A stretch of 64,000 nt of DNA, from positions 31,390,674 to 31,454,673 of the forward strand of contig CM068546.1 of NCBI GenBank assembly GCA_035048495.1. Reading direction: 5' to 3'. Source of the DNA: Euptelea pleiosperma (Eukaryota > Streptophyta > Magnoliopsida > Ranunculales > Eupteleaceae). The translations under genes were made by a program, and so were the position numbers. Shown here piece by piece: positions 12,897 to 22,559 of the stretch. The notes under the pieces are model-generated. The model worked only from the letters and a program-made list of their open reading frames with translations. It was not told the DNA's origin and ran no database searches. How positions within the stretch are numbered: position 1 is the stretch's first letter; each line of letters begins with the position of its first letter.

Positions 12897-13060
12897 GATG
12901 CCTCTGCACCGTCAGATAGCCCTGACAATATTGTTTTGAGAAAAATTTTGAATTTCAAAATTTTAAAAAGTGTGATCAGGGTAACGGTACAGAGGCGTCG
13001 TTGAGCCAAAGTGGACTTTTGAGTCGTGAGACTACTCTTCTAACAGCTAATAAAGCTAAT

Positions 13061-13400
13061 GAGTAGAGCTTTGCTCAGCAAACAACAATATGAGCCATGT
13101 GGCACACTCTCAGAGGACAATGACAGTATGGATGTTTGGTTCATCTCTAGGTGGACCCACATACCAAAAATCAGCCTGATCAGTAATTTCAAATCTTCGG
13201 ATGGATCTTTGTACCCGAGATAATGCTCAAATTCCACGGTTAAAAATCAAATCAACCCATTAAATCGACTCCAATCCATTGCTTGGAAATCACTAATTAA
13301 GTTAAATTTTGGTCTTTAGATCCACTTATGTTAGAAATCTCTATGGATATGCCACATACCTCATATTGTGGTCCGTCAGTCCGTCAGCAAAGTTCTACTC
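13061..13400. mobile_element. MITE, family A copy
   Basis: It starts GAGTAGAGCTTTGCTCAGC and ends GTCAGCAAAGTTCTACTC, with the family-A interior (GAGCCATGTGGCACACTCTC, CAGCCTGATCAGTAATTTC). The flanks AAAGCTAAT and AAACCTAAG agree at 7 of 9 positions, a plausible decayed 9-bp target duplication. Confidence 0.7.
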
Positions 13401-13498
13401 AAACCTAAGCGTCTCTCCATCAAACATGCACCCATGACAACCTTTTTTTTTTAAATTATTCCAAAAATTAAAATTAGAGTCATCAGAGCAAGGTTTCA

Positions 13499-14214
13499 AG
13501 GAGGCGTTTTAACGGTTAAACGGACTGGGGGCGTTACTGCTTAAACCATTTAAACGGCGTTAAAACAGATTGAAACAGCCAGGGGCAAAAATAGAAAAAA
13601 TAGAATTTAGCGGAATTAAATGGATTTTAATGATTTAACGGAAAAAAACAAAAAAAATGGGGCTGAAATTCAAATTTTGAAATTAAAAAAAAAATATAAT
13701 TTTATGAATTTTAACAGAATTAAACTGATTTAACGGCCGTTTTTTTTCACAAATTTTTTCCAGAATTTAACGGATGTTTAAACGATTTTAACGGCCGTTA
13801 AAACAAAAAAAAAAACAGCCGTTAAATTCAAAAGTGCTAAAACGTGTTTAAACTGTGTTAACAAAAATGGGCTTGACGGCCGTTTTTAAAACCATGGTTT
13901 AAACAGTTTTAACGGTAACGCCCCAAGCCCGTTTCCATTAAAACTGTTTAACACTTGAATTTAACGGTCGTTAAAATCGTTTAAACAGCTGTTAAATTCT
14001 GAAAATTTTTGTGAAAAGACAACTGTTAATTAAATTTTTTTTTTTTTTGTAATTTTCAATTTTCAAAATTTGATTTTCAGGGCCATTTTTTCTGTTAAAT
14101 TCTGTTTTTTTTTTTCCATTTTTGCCCCTGACCGTTTCAATCCGTTAAAACGGCTGTTTAAACAGTAATGCCCCCAATCCATTATACCATTAAAACAGCC
14201 TCCTTTAAACCTTG
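13499..14214. mobile_element. Two hAT-type MITEs (family C) joined head to head
   Basis: The outer ends CAAGGTTTCAAGGAGG and CCTCCTTTAAACCTTG mirror each other. In the centre (about 13885-13905) is TTTAAAACCATGGTTTAAA, where the inner ends of two opposite copies meet on a shared CATG. Both arms carry the family's AACGG/CCGTT-rich interior and the GGGGGCGTTACTG / CAGTAATGCCCCC block. No outer target duplication was recognised. Confidence 0.7.
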
Positions 14215-14725
14215 TTTAAAAGTATAGGCATCAAAGTTTTTAAAAAAAACTCAAGAAAAAATAAAAATAAAAATTTAGAAAAGTAAAAAGTAGGTCTCTA
14301 TATTTGAAGCCAAGAATAGAGATATAGTGCCCGACTTTAAATTTGAAGCCGGATGTAGAGCCCAATTGAAATTAGATTTTGCAGAAACATCATCAAACTG
14401 TACAAATTTTGTTCAAGGGTGGGATTGCACTAAATTTAAAAGGGTATTTAAAAAATTATTTTTTATTTTTTTAACTTTCAAAGTTGATGGCAAGCGATTC
14501 GCCCCCACCCGGCTCCACCAATGCCTATAGGAGGGTAAGTTATCATGCTATATATCCGCTATATTTTTAACTCAAGTTGGTAGTAAATGCCCCCCATGGT
14601 ACGACCTCGTCACGGTGTGGTATGCGTTTCACATCCTCAACTTCATAAGTTCATTTTTGCTGAACAATGCTTAGCTTTAAGCTAAAATCCAAATCCAAGC
14701 TACTTTTTGTATATGTACCCTTAGC
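14215..14725. other. Intervening AT-rich stretch with a MITE scrap
   Basis: Positions 14290-14400 carry TCTCTATATTTGAAGCC and a TTTGAAGCCGGATGTAGAG block like the element at 19668-20331, so a fragment of that family is likely. The rest shows no gene. Confidence 0.4.
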
Positions 14726-15152
14726 CATGGTTTTAAAAACAGCCGTTTAAACGGTTTTAACGGCCGTTTAAACAGTAACACCCCAAGCCCGTTTCCGTTA
14801 AAACCGTTTAAACATGTTTTATTGGTTTTAAATAAAACTGCCATTTTTTTTTTTGTTTTAACGGCCATTAAAATCGTTTAAACAGCTGTTAAAATCTAAA
14901 AAAATTTGTGAAAAAAACGGCCATTAAATCCGTTTAATTCCGTTAAAATCCGTTTAATTTCTGTTAAATTCTATATTTTTTTTATTCGAATTCCAAAATT
15001 TGAATTTCAACGTCATTTTTTCCGTTAATTCCGTTTTTCCTGTTTTTTTTTTTTCATTTTTACCCCTGGCCGTTTCAATCCGTTTTAATGGCCGTTTAAA
15101 CGGTAACGCCCCCAATCAGTTTAACAGTTAAAACGGCCTCCTTTAAACCTTG
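14726..15152. mobile_element. hAT-type MITE, family C
   Basis: It begins CATGGTTTTAAAAACAGCCG and ends GGCCTCCTTTAAACCTTG. The flanking 8-mers CCCTTAGC (14718-14725) and CCCTTAAC (15153-15160) agree at 7 of 8 positions, the hAT target-duplication size. The interior consists of repeated CCGTTTAAACGG-like words. Non-coding. Confidence 0.8.
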
Positions 15153-15297
15153 CCCTTAACAACTGTTTTTTAACTTTTTGATTGATTTTCTTTTTTCCTT
15201 TTTAACATGGTTCTCAGGGAGTTCAGTAGTAACTGACTTTCACATTTCTCTGTTTACCAAGTACTCCTCCTAGAACTTCAGTTTTTATTTTAATTTT

Positions 15298-15696
15298 GGG
15301 TCGGACTCCCGTTGACAGATATAAAATGACAGGATTCTGTACAGGACACAAATATGTGCCACATGGCACACTCTCAGAGGATTCTGACCGTATGGATGTT
15401 TGGCCAATCCCTAGGTGGACCTACAAACCAAAATTCAGCATGATTAGTGATTTCTAGACGTTTACTTGGACTTATTTTCATGGGTTGATCTCAACTGTGA
15501 GAATTCTAGCAGTATTTGAGGTACAAAAATTCAACACCTAGAAATCACTAATCAGGCTGAATTTTGGTTTGTAGGTCCATCTAGGGATTGGCCAAACATC
15601 CATACGGTCAGAATCCTCTAAGAGTGTGCCATGTGGCACATATTGGGGTCTTATACAGAATCCTGTCATTTTAGATCTGTCAACGGAGCCTGACCC
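15298..15696. mobile_element. MITE, family D (GTTGACAGAT termini)
   Basis: The long inverted repeat GGGTCGGACTCCCGTTGACA / TGTCAACGGAGCCTGACCC continues inward through AAAATGACAGGATTCTGTA and its mirror TACAGAATCCTGTCATTTT. The interior has the same blocks as family A (GACCGTATGGATGTTTGGCC, CATGATTAGTGATTTCTAG) although the termini differ. Confidence 0.75.
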
Positions 15697-16480
15697 ATCC
15701 CCAAGTCCATACGGCAAACAAGGAGATGTAGGAGTTGGGAAAGTTACCCAACAACGTAGAGTACAGGATTTCTGAATTCAATAATTTATCCTAATTAGCT
15801 TCACCCAACCCTCCAACACCGAAACCTTTTGGCCTGGACTTAATTAAAAGCATAGCAGGCCCACGAAAGGAATGATACAGATCGACGGTTGTAATTCTCC
15901 GGCTGTATCAAATTTGGCACATAAGGCGTCTTAACTGGGACCCATTCGAATGGTTTTGTTACTTTGTTTACCATACGCATGTGCACGCTTTGTATGACTA
16001 TGTCGTAGGCTCTCTGTGTCATTTGACAAGGTCGATGATTCTCTCAAGTTAAAATGTGCAAGCACATCTCACATGTTTTTTAACCCGAGTAAAACTTGAC
16101 TTGACCAGTGACCGCCCACCATATGAACCACGGTTTATATGGTATGTTATTTTTAATCTCATTCTTGCTTTATAGTCTTCTACCAATTCTTCTATAGAAA
16201 AAAAAAAGTTTAGAAATGAGTAAAAAGTCATAAACAACCTATAGTTTGGGTAATAGGAGTTAAAAAATTGTTGAAACTTTGAGATATGCAAAGGCTAGAT
16301 AAGGGAGAAAATGACAACACCATATGGGAGGAAAGAGAAGGGGAAATGTTTTAAGAGGGAGGCAACACAAGAAAAGAGGGAAGAAAGTTTTTAATAAGAA
16401 GAGGATGTCCCCTACGGGATTTATATAGTCTTACAAAAGGCTTAGGTTAGCAAGTCAATAAACCCATCACTCTTCACACC
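15697..16480. other. Gene-less stretch
   Basis: No domain, repeat or RNA gene was recognised on either strand; only short open frames occur. Confidence 0.5.
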
Positions 16481-16484
16481 CATT

Positions 16485-16690
16485 CACAAAAAAAAAAAAA
16501 AATAGAGAAGAAGAAGAAGAAGAAAGAGGAGGAGGAGGAGGCCACAACAGGTACCTCTCTCTCTCTTAATTCTAGGCTGCCTCGGCAGCCCGCGAGATTA
16601 AGTGTGGAATGCCACACTCGGCAGCCTTTAGCAGCTCTCGAGGCCAAGTGTGGAATGCCACATTCAATCGGGCTGCCGATGCAGCCCAGA

Positions 16691-16723
<33 letters not shown>

Positions 16724-16870
16724 TACCTGCTACGGTGGTAGCGGCGATATCCTCCTCCTCTTATTCTTCTTCTACGGTGGTAGCAGCGGCGGCGTCCTCC
16801 TCCTCTTCTTTTTCTCCTTCTTCGTTTTTTTTTTTTTTTTTTTAGAGTTTTTTAGTTTTTTTCTTTTTTT
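16485..16870. repeat. Low-complexity block: GAA, GAG, GA, TCC and poly-T runs
   Basis: The run (AAG)n is followed by (GAG)n, then two direct copies of GTGTGGAATGCCACA (near 16600 and 16648), a (GA)n tract about 16694-16722, TCC/TCT-rich DNA and a poly-T run near 16827-16846. Short serine-rich open frames here are products of the simple repeats. Confidence 0.8.
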
Positions 16871-17592
16871 TTTATAGGTGTGATGAGTGAAAAAGGAGGG
16901 AGGAGGATTTTTAGGTTTACTGAGCGAAAACGGTGGTGCCAATATCCCATCCTTTCTTAATGACTAAAAAGAGTTTCTAAATTTAATAAAAAGTAGATTT
17001 CTTTTTTTAAAGTAAGGCTCTTCCTCCATAAAGTGTTCAACAATTTCTACAAATGAGGAAGAGAAAAATATTTTCTCTTTCATTTAGTGGCACTTTGAAA
17101 TGTTAAAAATGCATTATTACATGTGTTATTTTACTCATAATTTATTCTTATTTGTACATGTAGTAGTCACATAAGTAAATGAGTTACTTGAAAAAAATTG
17201 AATATAGCTAGCCTAGCCATCTTCTTTTTAAATGTTAGAAGTATGGTGTATGACACATACATAATCACTTAAATATACATGCAATATTCATATATACTTT
17301 AAAACATAAGTAATTAATTAATTAAAATCATGGGTTATACGTATATTCTTAATTAAGTAATTATAAAATTAACATAAGAATGCACATACACGGGCCTCAA
17401 AATAGTCCTAAAATAAACCTTATCAAGCCATGTTGGCCCCATATGAAAATCAACCAAAAATCATAATTTTTTAAAAACTTCCCGAAAGTCATATAATCTT
17501 CTAGTGATTAAATAAAGTCAAAATAAACATAAAAAATCAAAAATATCTTAATTTATCGAAATAATAAAATTACATTTTCAAGGTTTTATAAT

Positions 17593-17856
17593 TGTGGTGG
17601 ACAACTGGCCGTGAGATTCCGATGGGTTGACTGCCCATCACCGATGACTAACCTACCAGAGTCTCATGGCCGGCCGACCACCACTCCGGCAAGGAATTTA
17701 AAAATCCAATATTAATTTTTTATATTTCTTTTATGAATGTAGAGTTTTATAATTGGTTGCCAAAGTAGTAGTTGGCCAGCCACGAGATTACAGTAGGTTG
17801 GTCACTGGTGATGGGCGAAAAATTCATTAGAATCTCGTGGCTGGCCGTCCACCACA
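17593..17856. repeat. Two related foldback units
   Basis: Unit 1 (17593-17683) pairs GTGGACAACTGGCCGTGAGA with TCTCATGGCCGGCCGACCAC. Unit 2 (about 17767-17856) pairs GTTGGCCAGCCACGAGATTA with AATCTCGTGGCTGGCCGTCC. Both units contain a GTTGACT/GTTGGTC..CATCAC or GTGATGGGC loop. They could be the two ends of one element with self-complementary termini. Confidence 0.6.
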
Positions 17857-19667
17857 TTCGTTTGATTTAAGGTTAGGTTTTGGCCTAAGCCCACATGTTC
17901 TTGTTTTAAAGATGAAGAAAGATGCAATTTCATAAAAAAATGTTTGTCAATTTGAGTTAACAACTATCTTAGACGATAGACCAGGTCATGAGGGTAAGTC
18001 AACTTATTCAAATTGTCAAGGAGAATTGTTGTCCCAAATGCGAATAAACTAATGCCCTCAAAGGAACGTAGATCCAATGCCATCGTCTCAAAATCATTAT
18101 TTAAATAATTACAATTTTAGAGAGAGAGAGAGCAACTTTCCTACTTCTATTTTGTGTGATTTAAGTTGGACCTTCATTGACCCATGACACACTTTTAAGC
18201 CTACTAACCTCTGCCCTCTTAAACATTGGGTCCACCCCACCTGCACAAAAATCAGCTTGATTGGTGATTTCTAGCCATTAGATTCAACCATATTTCTGTA
18301 TTGATCATGTTAATTTAGTGGCTTAATTTGTACAGCCCATAAGAAATCCTCAGTGGATTGCATGACAACAAGACAATTTATTTTAAGCAAATTTCTTTGG
18401 AAGGTCAAGAATCTTAAACATATTTTTAATTAGGTCATGAATGTCATTGGAGTTTTAATTGGGGGGACATTAAATAGACATTCTATTTTCGAATATGGAT
18501 GTTGACATTGATTTAAGAACCTATAATATAAATTTAATGACTTTTTCTATAACATTTCATGTTAAAAAAAAGCCTATTTATGTTTTATTTCTATACCAAA
18601 AAGACTATTTATATACCAATGAGTAAACTAAAGTGTTGCTTCATTTTTCAATAATTACTTTTTTAGAGGTTCTCCTAGGTTATTGAGATAATGGACATCT
18701 CTTTTTCTACCTCATGTGGCCCATCTCTATCGATCTCACTTAAAGAGCAATTCATCACTTTGCCCCTAAAGTTGCTCTGCTCTTCTCTCTTTAGAATTTT
18801 GCTCGTTGGGATTATCTCATGTTATTTTATTTCTTAGTTTTTTTTTTAACATCCAAAACAATGTAATTGCTCAAAAAAAATTGAATTATTTGACTTATTA
18901 GATTGGATATCTTCAATGAGTTACTTATTAAATCAACGGTCTAGATCGGTGGGCATGAATCATGTTACTTAACAAATATGGAACTTCGCACTCTCAATCA
19001 TGAAAGTTAGAGAGAGGTATCAATAATAGGAGAATTGTGTTCAGAGAGTGAGAAATATTTCAAGACAGTGGTTTTAGGAGAGTGGTCCTATGGATTAGGC
19101 ATATGTATCATTTTTAGGCTCGATAAATAAATGGGCTGGGCTTAATTTTTCACAAAATTATCTTAGGCTCGGCCTGTTATATTTTTAAAGGGATGAGCTT
19201 GAGCCTAAAATGTGTTGTTTGTAATGGGCCGAGCCAATCTTGGGTCAACTAATTGTATCTTGGGTCAGGCTTGGGTAAAACTAGGCCCGGTCTAAGCCCT
19301 ACCCATTAACACCCCTACATGTAGAAGAGTGAAGGGTATTTTTGAAAAAAAAAATCAAATAAAAAAAATACTTTTACTCTTCGTTGATAATTTTAACAGA
19401 GATAAGGGCAATTTCTAAAAAAAAAAGTTATAGAATGTAAACACGTTTACCCTTGAGAATTCCTTTACAAGAGAAAGATAAACGCAATCCAGTGTGAACT
19501 TGTCTACTATTTTGCACTACTTTTTCAAAAATACCCTTAAATTATATTTCGAGAAATAATTTTTTCAATGAGCTTTTTAACATCTTCTGGACCGGTTAAC
19601 ATTTAATAGTTTTTTACTAAAATGCCTTTATAGTAAACTATCTTTACATATCTACTCAAAAGCTAAA
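17857..19667. other. AT-rich gene-less stretch
   Basis: The only recognisable item is a MITE scrap at about 18238-18300 (AAAAATCAGCTTGATTGGTG). No coding or RNA gene evidence was seen. Confidence 0.5.
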
Positions 19668-20331
19668 AGCATTTCCAACTAAGGTCTTCAAAAAAGCATC
19701 TTCTTCATATTTGAAGATAGAGACACCCTTTAAACAGTGTTGAACTCCAACCAACCCTGTCTTAAGAAAAAAAAAAAAAATTCAAAAATGACATAAAAGA
19801 TATTAAAAAGTTTTTCAAAAGGACACAAAAGGTATTAAATTTTTTTTGTAAAAATGTAGATGCTTTTAAAAATCGTACAAAAGGGGATAAAACTTTGATG
19901 ACCGGGCCCCGTCATCGGCGGCAATGACATGGCTGCAGTTCTTGGCACATGGATTTTGTACGGGAGGACCACCTCGGCCTCACCACACACATACCCAGGT
20001 GAGTACTCAAGTGATTTTGCCAAAACACTCACCTGTGTACGTGTGTGGTGAGGCCGAGGTACTCCTGCTGTACAAAATCTACGTGCCGAGAACTACAGCC
20101 ATGTTAGCGAAGTTTTACTCTACAAAAGGTATCAAAGTTTTATAGAAGTATATAAAAAAGATAAAATGAAAAATTCATAAAGTCAAAAAGTAGGGTCACT
20201 ATATTTGAAGCCAAGTAGAGAGATAGAGACCCTATCTTCAAATTTGAAGATAGAGATAGAGCCCCCATTGGAGTTGCATTTTACAACTTTATCTTGAAAT
20301 ATGAAGATAGAGACCCTGGGCTGGAGATGCT
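19668..20331. mobile_element. Inverted-repeat element with a long internal hairpin
   Basis: The left end AGCATTTCCAACTAAGGTC mirrors the right end GACCCTGGGCTGGAGATGCT, a terminus common among plant MITEs. Next inward are TTTGAAGATAGAGACAC and its counterparts. Inside, 19928-20103 forms a very long hairpin: CATGGCTGCAGTTCTTGGCA and ACCTCGGCCTCACCACACAC pair with the mirrored GTGTGTGGTGAGGCCGAGGT and TGCCGAGAACTACAGCCATG. No transposase and no clear target duplication were found. Confidence 0.65.
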
Positions 20332-20544
20332 ATCAAATGTTGGCTAAAAAATAATTTTCCTATATATCTCATGTCGTATATGTTAAAGGGCATATTAGGC
20401 ATTTACTTTTTTTCCTTTTTTTTTTCAAACAAATTCTCTCTTTTTATTTCTTCCCACCATAAGACAACTCTCCACCGCCGTTGAACCATTACTATCGATT
20501 GCCATCACCAACAGATAAGTATCTGGATATCTGGTTGGCTCATT

Positions 20545-20735
20545 CCGACACACCACAAATCAACTTGATTAGTGATTTATAGCCGTTGCAATTTGAAACT
20601 TTTTCATGAGAGGCTTCTTAACAAGCCTATGGACAAGTTCTAATCCCATAATTAAATAAATGCTCAAATCTAACGGCTAGAAATCACAAATCAGGTTGAC
20701 TTTTGGTGTGTTTGTACATCCACCATATGAATATC
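20545..20735. repeat. MITE remnant, shared-core type
   Basis: ACACACCACAAATCAACTTG is mirrored by CAGGTTGACTTTTGGTGTGT, with GATTAGTGATTTATAGCCG and CGGCTAGAAATCACAAATC inside. The outer termini are not defined. Confidence 0.5.
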
Positions 20736-20867
20736 TCTTTACTTTATGATATAAATGCCCCGCATTTTTTTTAAAAAGCAATTCAATTGATGGGATTTGG
20801 TATGATACTTAAAGAGATTGATGATATCCATGAGATTGATATTCAAATATTTTTTTTTGTTAGATAG

Positions 20868-21550
20868 TGCTGATTTGACCTTCCCACCAATGATCAACCT
20901 GATTAGTGATTTATAGCGGGCTGTTCTTTTATACCGACTTCGGTATCAAAATTTTGATTCCGAAGTCCCTCATTTTGCCACGTAGTAGACTCTTTCGGGC
21001 CCACTGACTCCATGAATATTTAGCCCACATCTTGGTAGACCCACACACCAAAAATCAGTGTGATTGATGATTTCTAGCCGTAGGATTTGAGCACTTTTCA
21101 TCATGGGCTTTTTGAACAGGCCTATTAGTTGGTTCCAAGCCCGTGATTAAAAAGTACTCAAATCCAATGGCTAGGAATCACTAATCATACTGATTTTTGG
21201 TGTGTGAGTCCACCAAGATGTGGGCCAAATATTCATGGAGTCAGTGGGCCCTAAAAAGTCTACTACGTGGCAAATAGAGGGACTTCGGCATCAAAATTTT
21301 GATACGGAAGTCGGTATCATAGATTTTTCCATTTATTGCCATTGCAATTTGAACATTTTTTCATCATTGGCTTCTTGAACACGCTATGGATGAGTTCTAA
21401 TTCGATCAAGGAAACAAACCCTCAAATCCAAAGATTAGAAATCACCAATCAAGTTGATTTTTGCTGCGTACTTCCACCAATGAATCAACCAAACATGGGT
21501 CAGTGAGCTCGAAAGAGTGTGCCATGTGGCATATGTGGTGTTCCGATGTT
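20868..21550. repeat. Shared-core MITE split by a nested family B element
   Basis: The left part runs to GATTAGTGATTTATAGC (20917) and the right part resumes with CATTGCAATTTGAAC after 21339. The joined reading matches the neighbouring element at 20545-20735 (GTGATTTATAGC then CGTTGCAATTTGAAAC), showing that the intervening DNA was inserted later. Confidence 0.65.
20918..21330. mobile_element. MITE, family B copy 2, with 9-bp target duplication
   Basis: The element runs from GGGCTGTTCTTTTATACCGA to TCGGTATCATAGATTTTTCC. The flanks ATTTATAGC (20909-20917) and ATTTATTGC (21331-21339) match at 8 of 9 bases, and the uninterrupted host sequence is known from 20545-20735. A 9-bp duplication is the hallmark of Mutator-like transposition. 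The interior has the mirrored CACCAAAAATCAGTGTGATT blocks. Non-coding. Confidence 0.82.
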
Positions 21551-21843
21551 TTTGTATGCCAATTTTTTTTCGGTTTGGAACCCTGCGTCCGCCCATTTTA
21601 GTAGGGCACAACAAGCTGGGCCAGCACCTCCGATAAGTACCATATAAGATGTTCCTAACCATCAATCAACGATCGAGAGAATCCCATAGACTTGTGACGA
21701 TCCATGCAATGATTGCTATGACCCATTAGTGTGTTGGCCCATTTCTATCCGTTCCTCCACAATGCGCATCCTGATATATTGAGTTGGACGGTAGAGATGG
21801 TTAGATACACTAATCCCCATCTTATGCCATATACAATTTATAT

Positions 21844-22199
21844 GAGTAAACCTTCGCGAAGCCGATCACGGCCCACAATACGAGCCACATGGCACACCCT
21901 TAGAGGACGCTGACAGTGCGGATGTTTGGCCAGTCCCCGTTGGACTTGCAAACCAAAAATCAGCCTGATTAGTGATTTACAACCTTTCGATCTTTGCACC
22001 CAAATAACGCTCAAATTCCTACGGTTAAAATCAACCGATGAAAATAACTTCAATCCCACGCTTAGAAATCACTGATCAGATTTATTTTTGGTTTGTAGGT
22101 CCACATAGCGATTGGCCAAACATCCATACGGTCAGCGTCCACTAAAAATGTGCCACGTGTCTCGTATGTAGGCTGTGATCGTCACACGAAGGTTTACTC
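21844..22199. mobile_element. MITE, family A, with perfect 9-bp target duplication
   Basis: The ends are GAGTAAACCTTCGCGAAG and CACACGAAGGTTTACTC, flanked on both sides by AATTTATAT (21835-21843 and 22200-22208). This copy gives the clearest evidence that family A moves by a Mutator-type transposase. It lies about 360 bases upstream of the next gene's ATG and so may be in its promoter. Confidence 0.87.
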
Positions 22200-22559
22200 A
22201 ATTTATATAACACAATAAATAAATAAATAAAATAAGAAAAAATCTCCAAGAGAGTCCAAGAGTAAAACAACGACACCACCAAAAGAATCCAAAGAACAAC
22301 AAAGACGTTTTCCGTAACCCGATTATAAATCCCAGCTGGATTCCCGAGGCCGTGGGAACCACATATTTTAGAAGAAAATTCTGGATCAAACTAACAGAAG
22401 CCCAATTTCAATTACCGTCTTTTTTCTCTGCCAACCAAATCCCGAAACTTGTAATATTTCTGGTTTCAGAGGATTTTAGAATGGATAAATTCTTGTGATT
22501 TTGACCCCCGAAAATTTCAGTTCAGGAATTCGTTTTCTGAAACTGAGTTTCTCTCAGAC

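Noticed and set aside
16609..16845. Serine-rich small open frame as a peptide gene
   Set aside because: It is encoded by GA, TCC and T runs; no start context or family support.
401..22199. An autonomous transposase for the MITEs in this window
   Set aside because: I looked for MULE, hAT and Harbinger transposase motifs in all frames and saw none; the source elements must be elsewhere.
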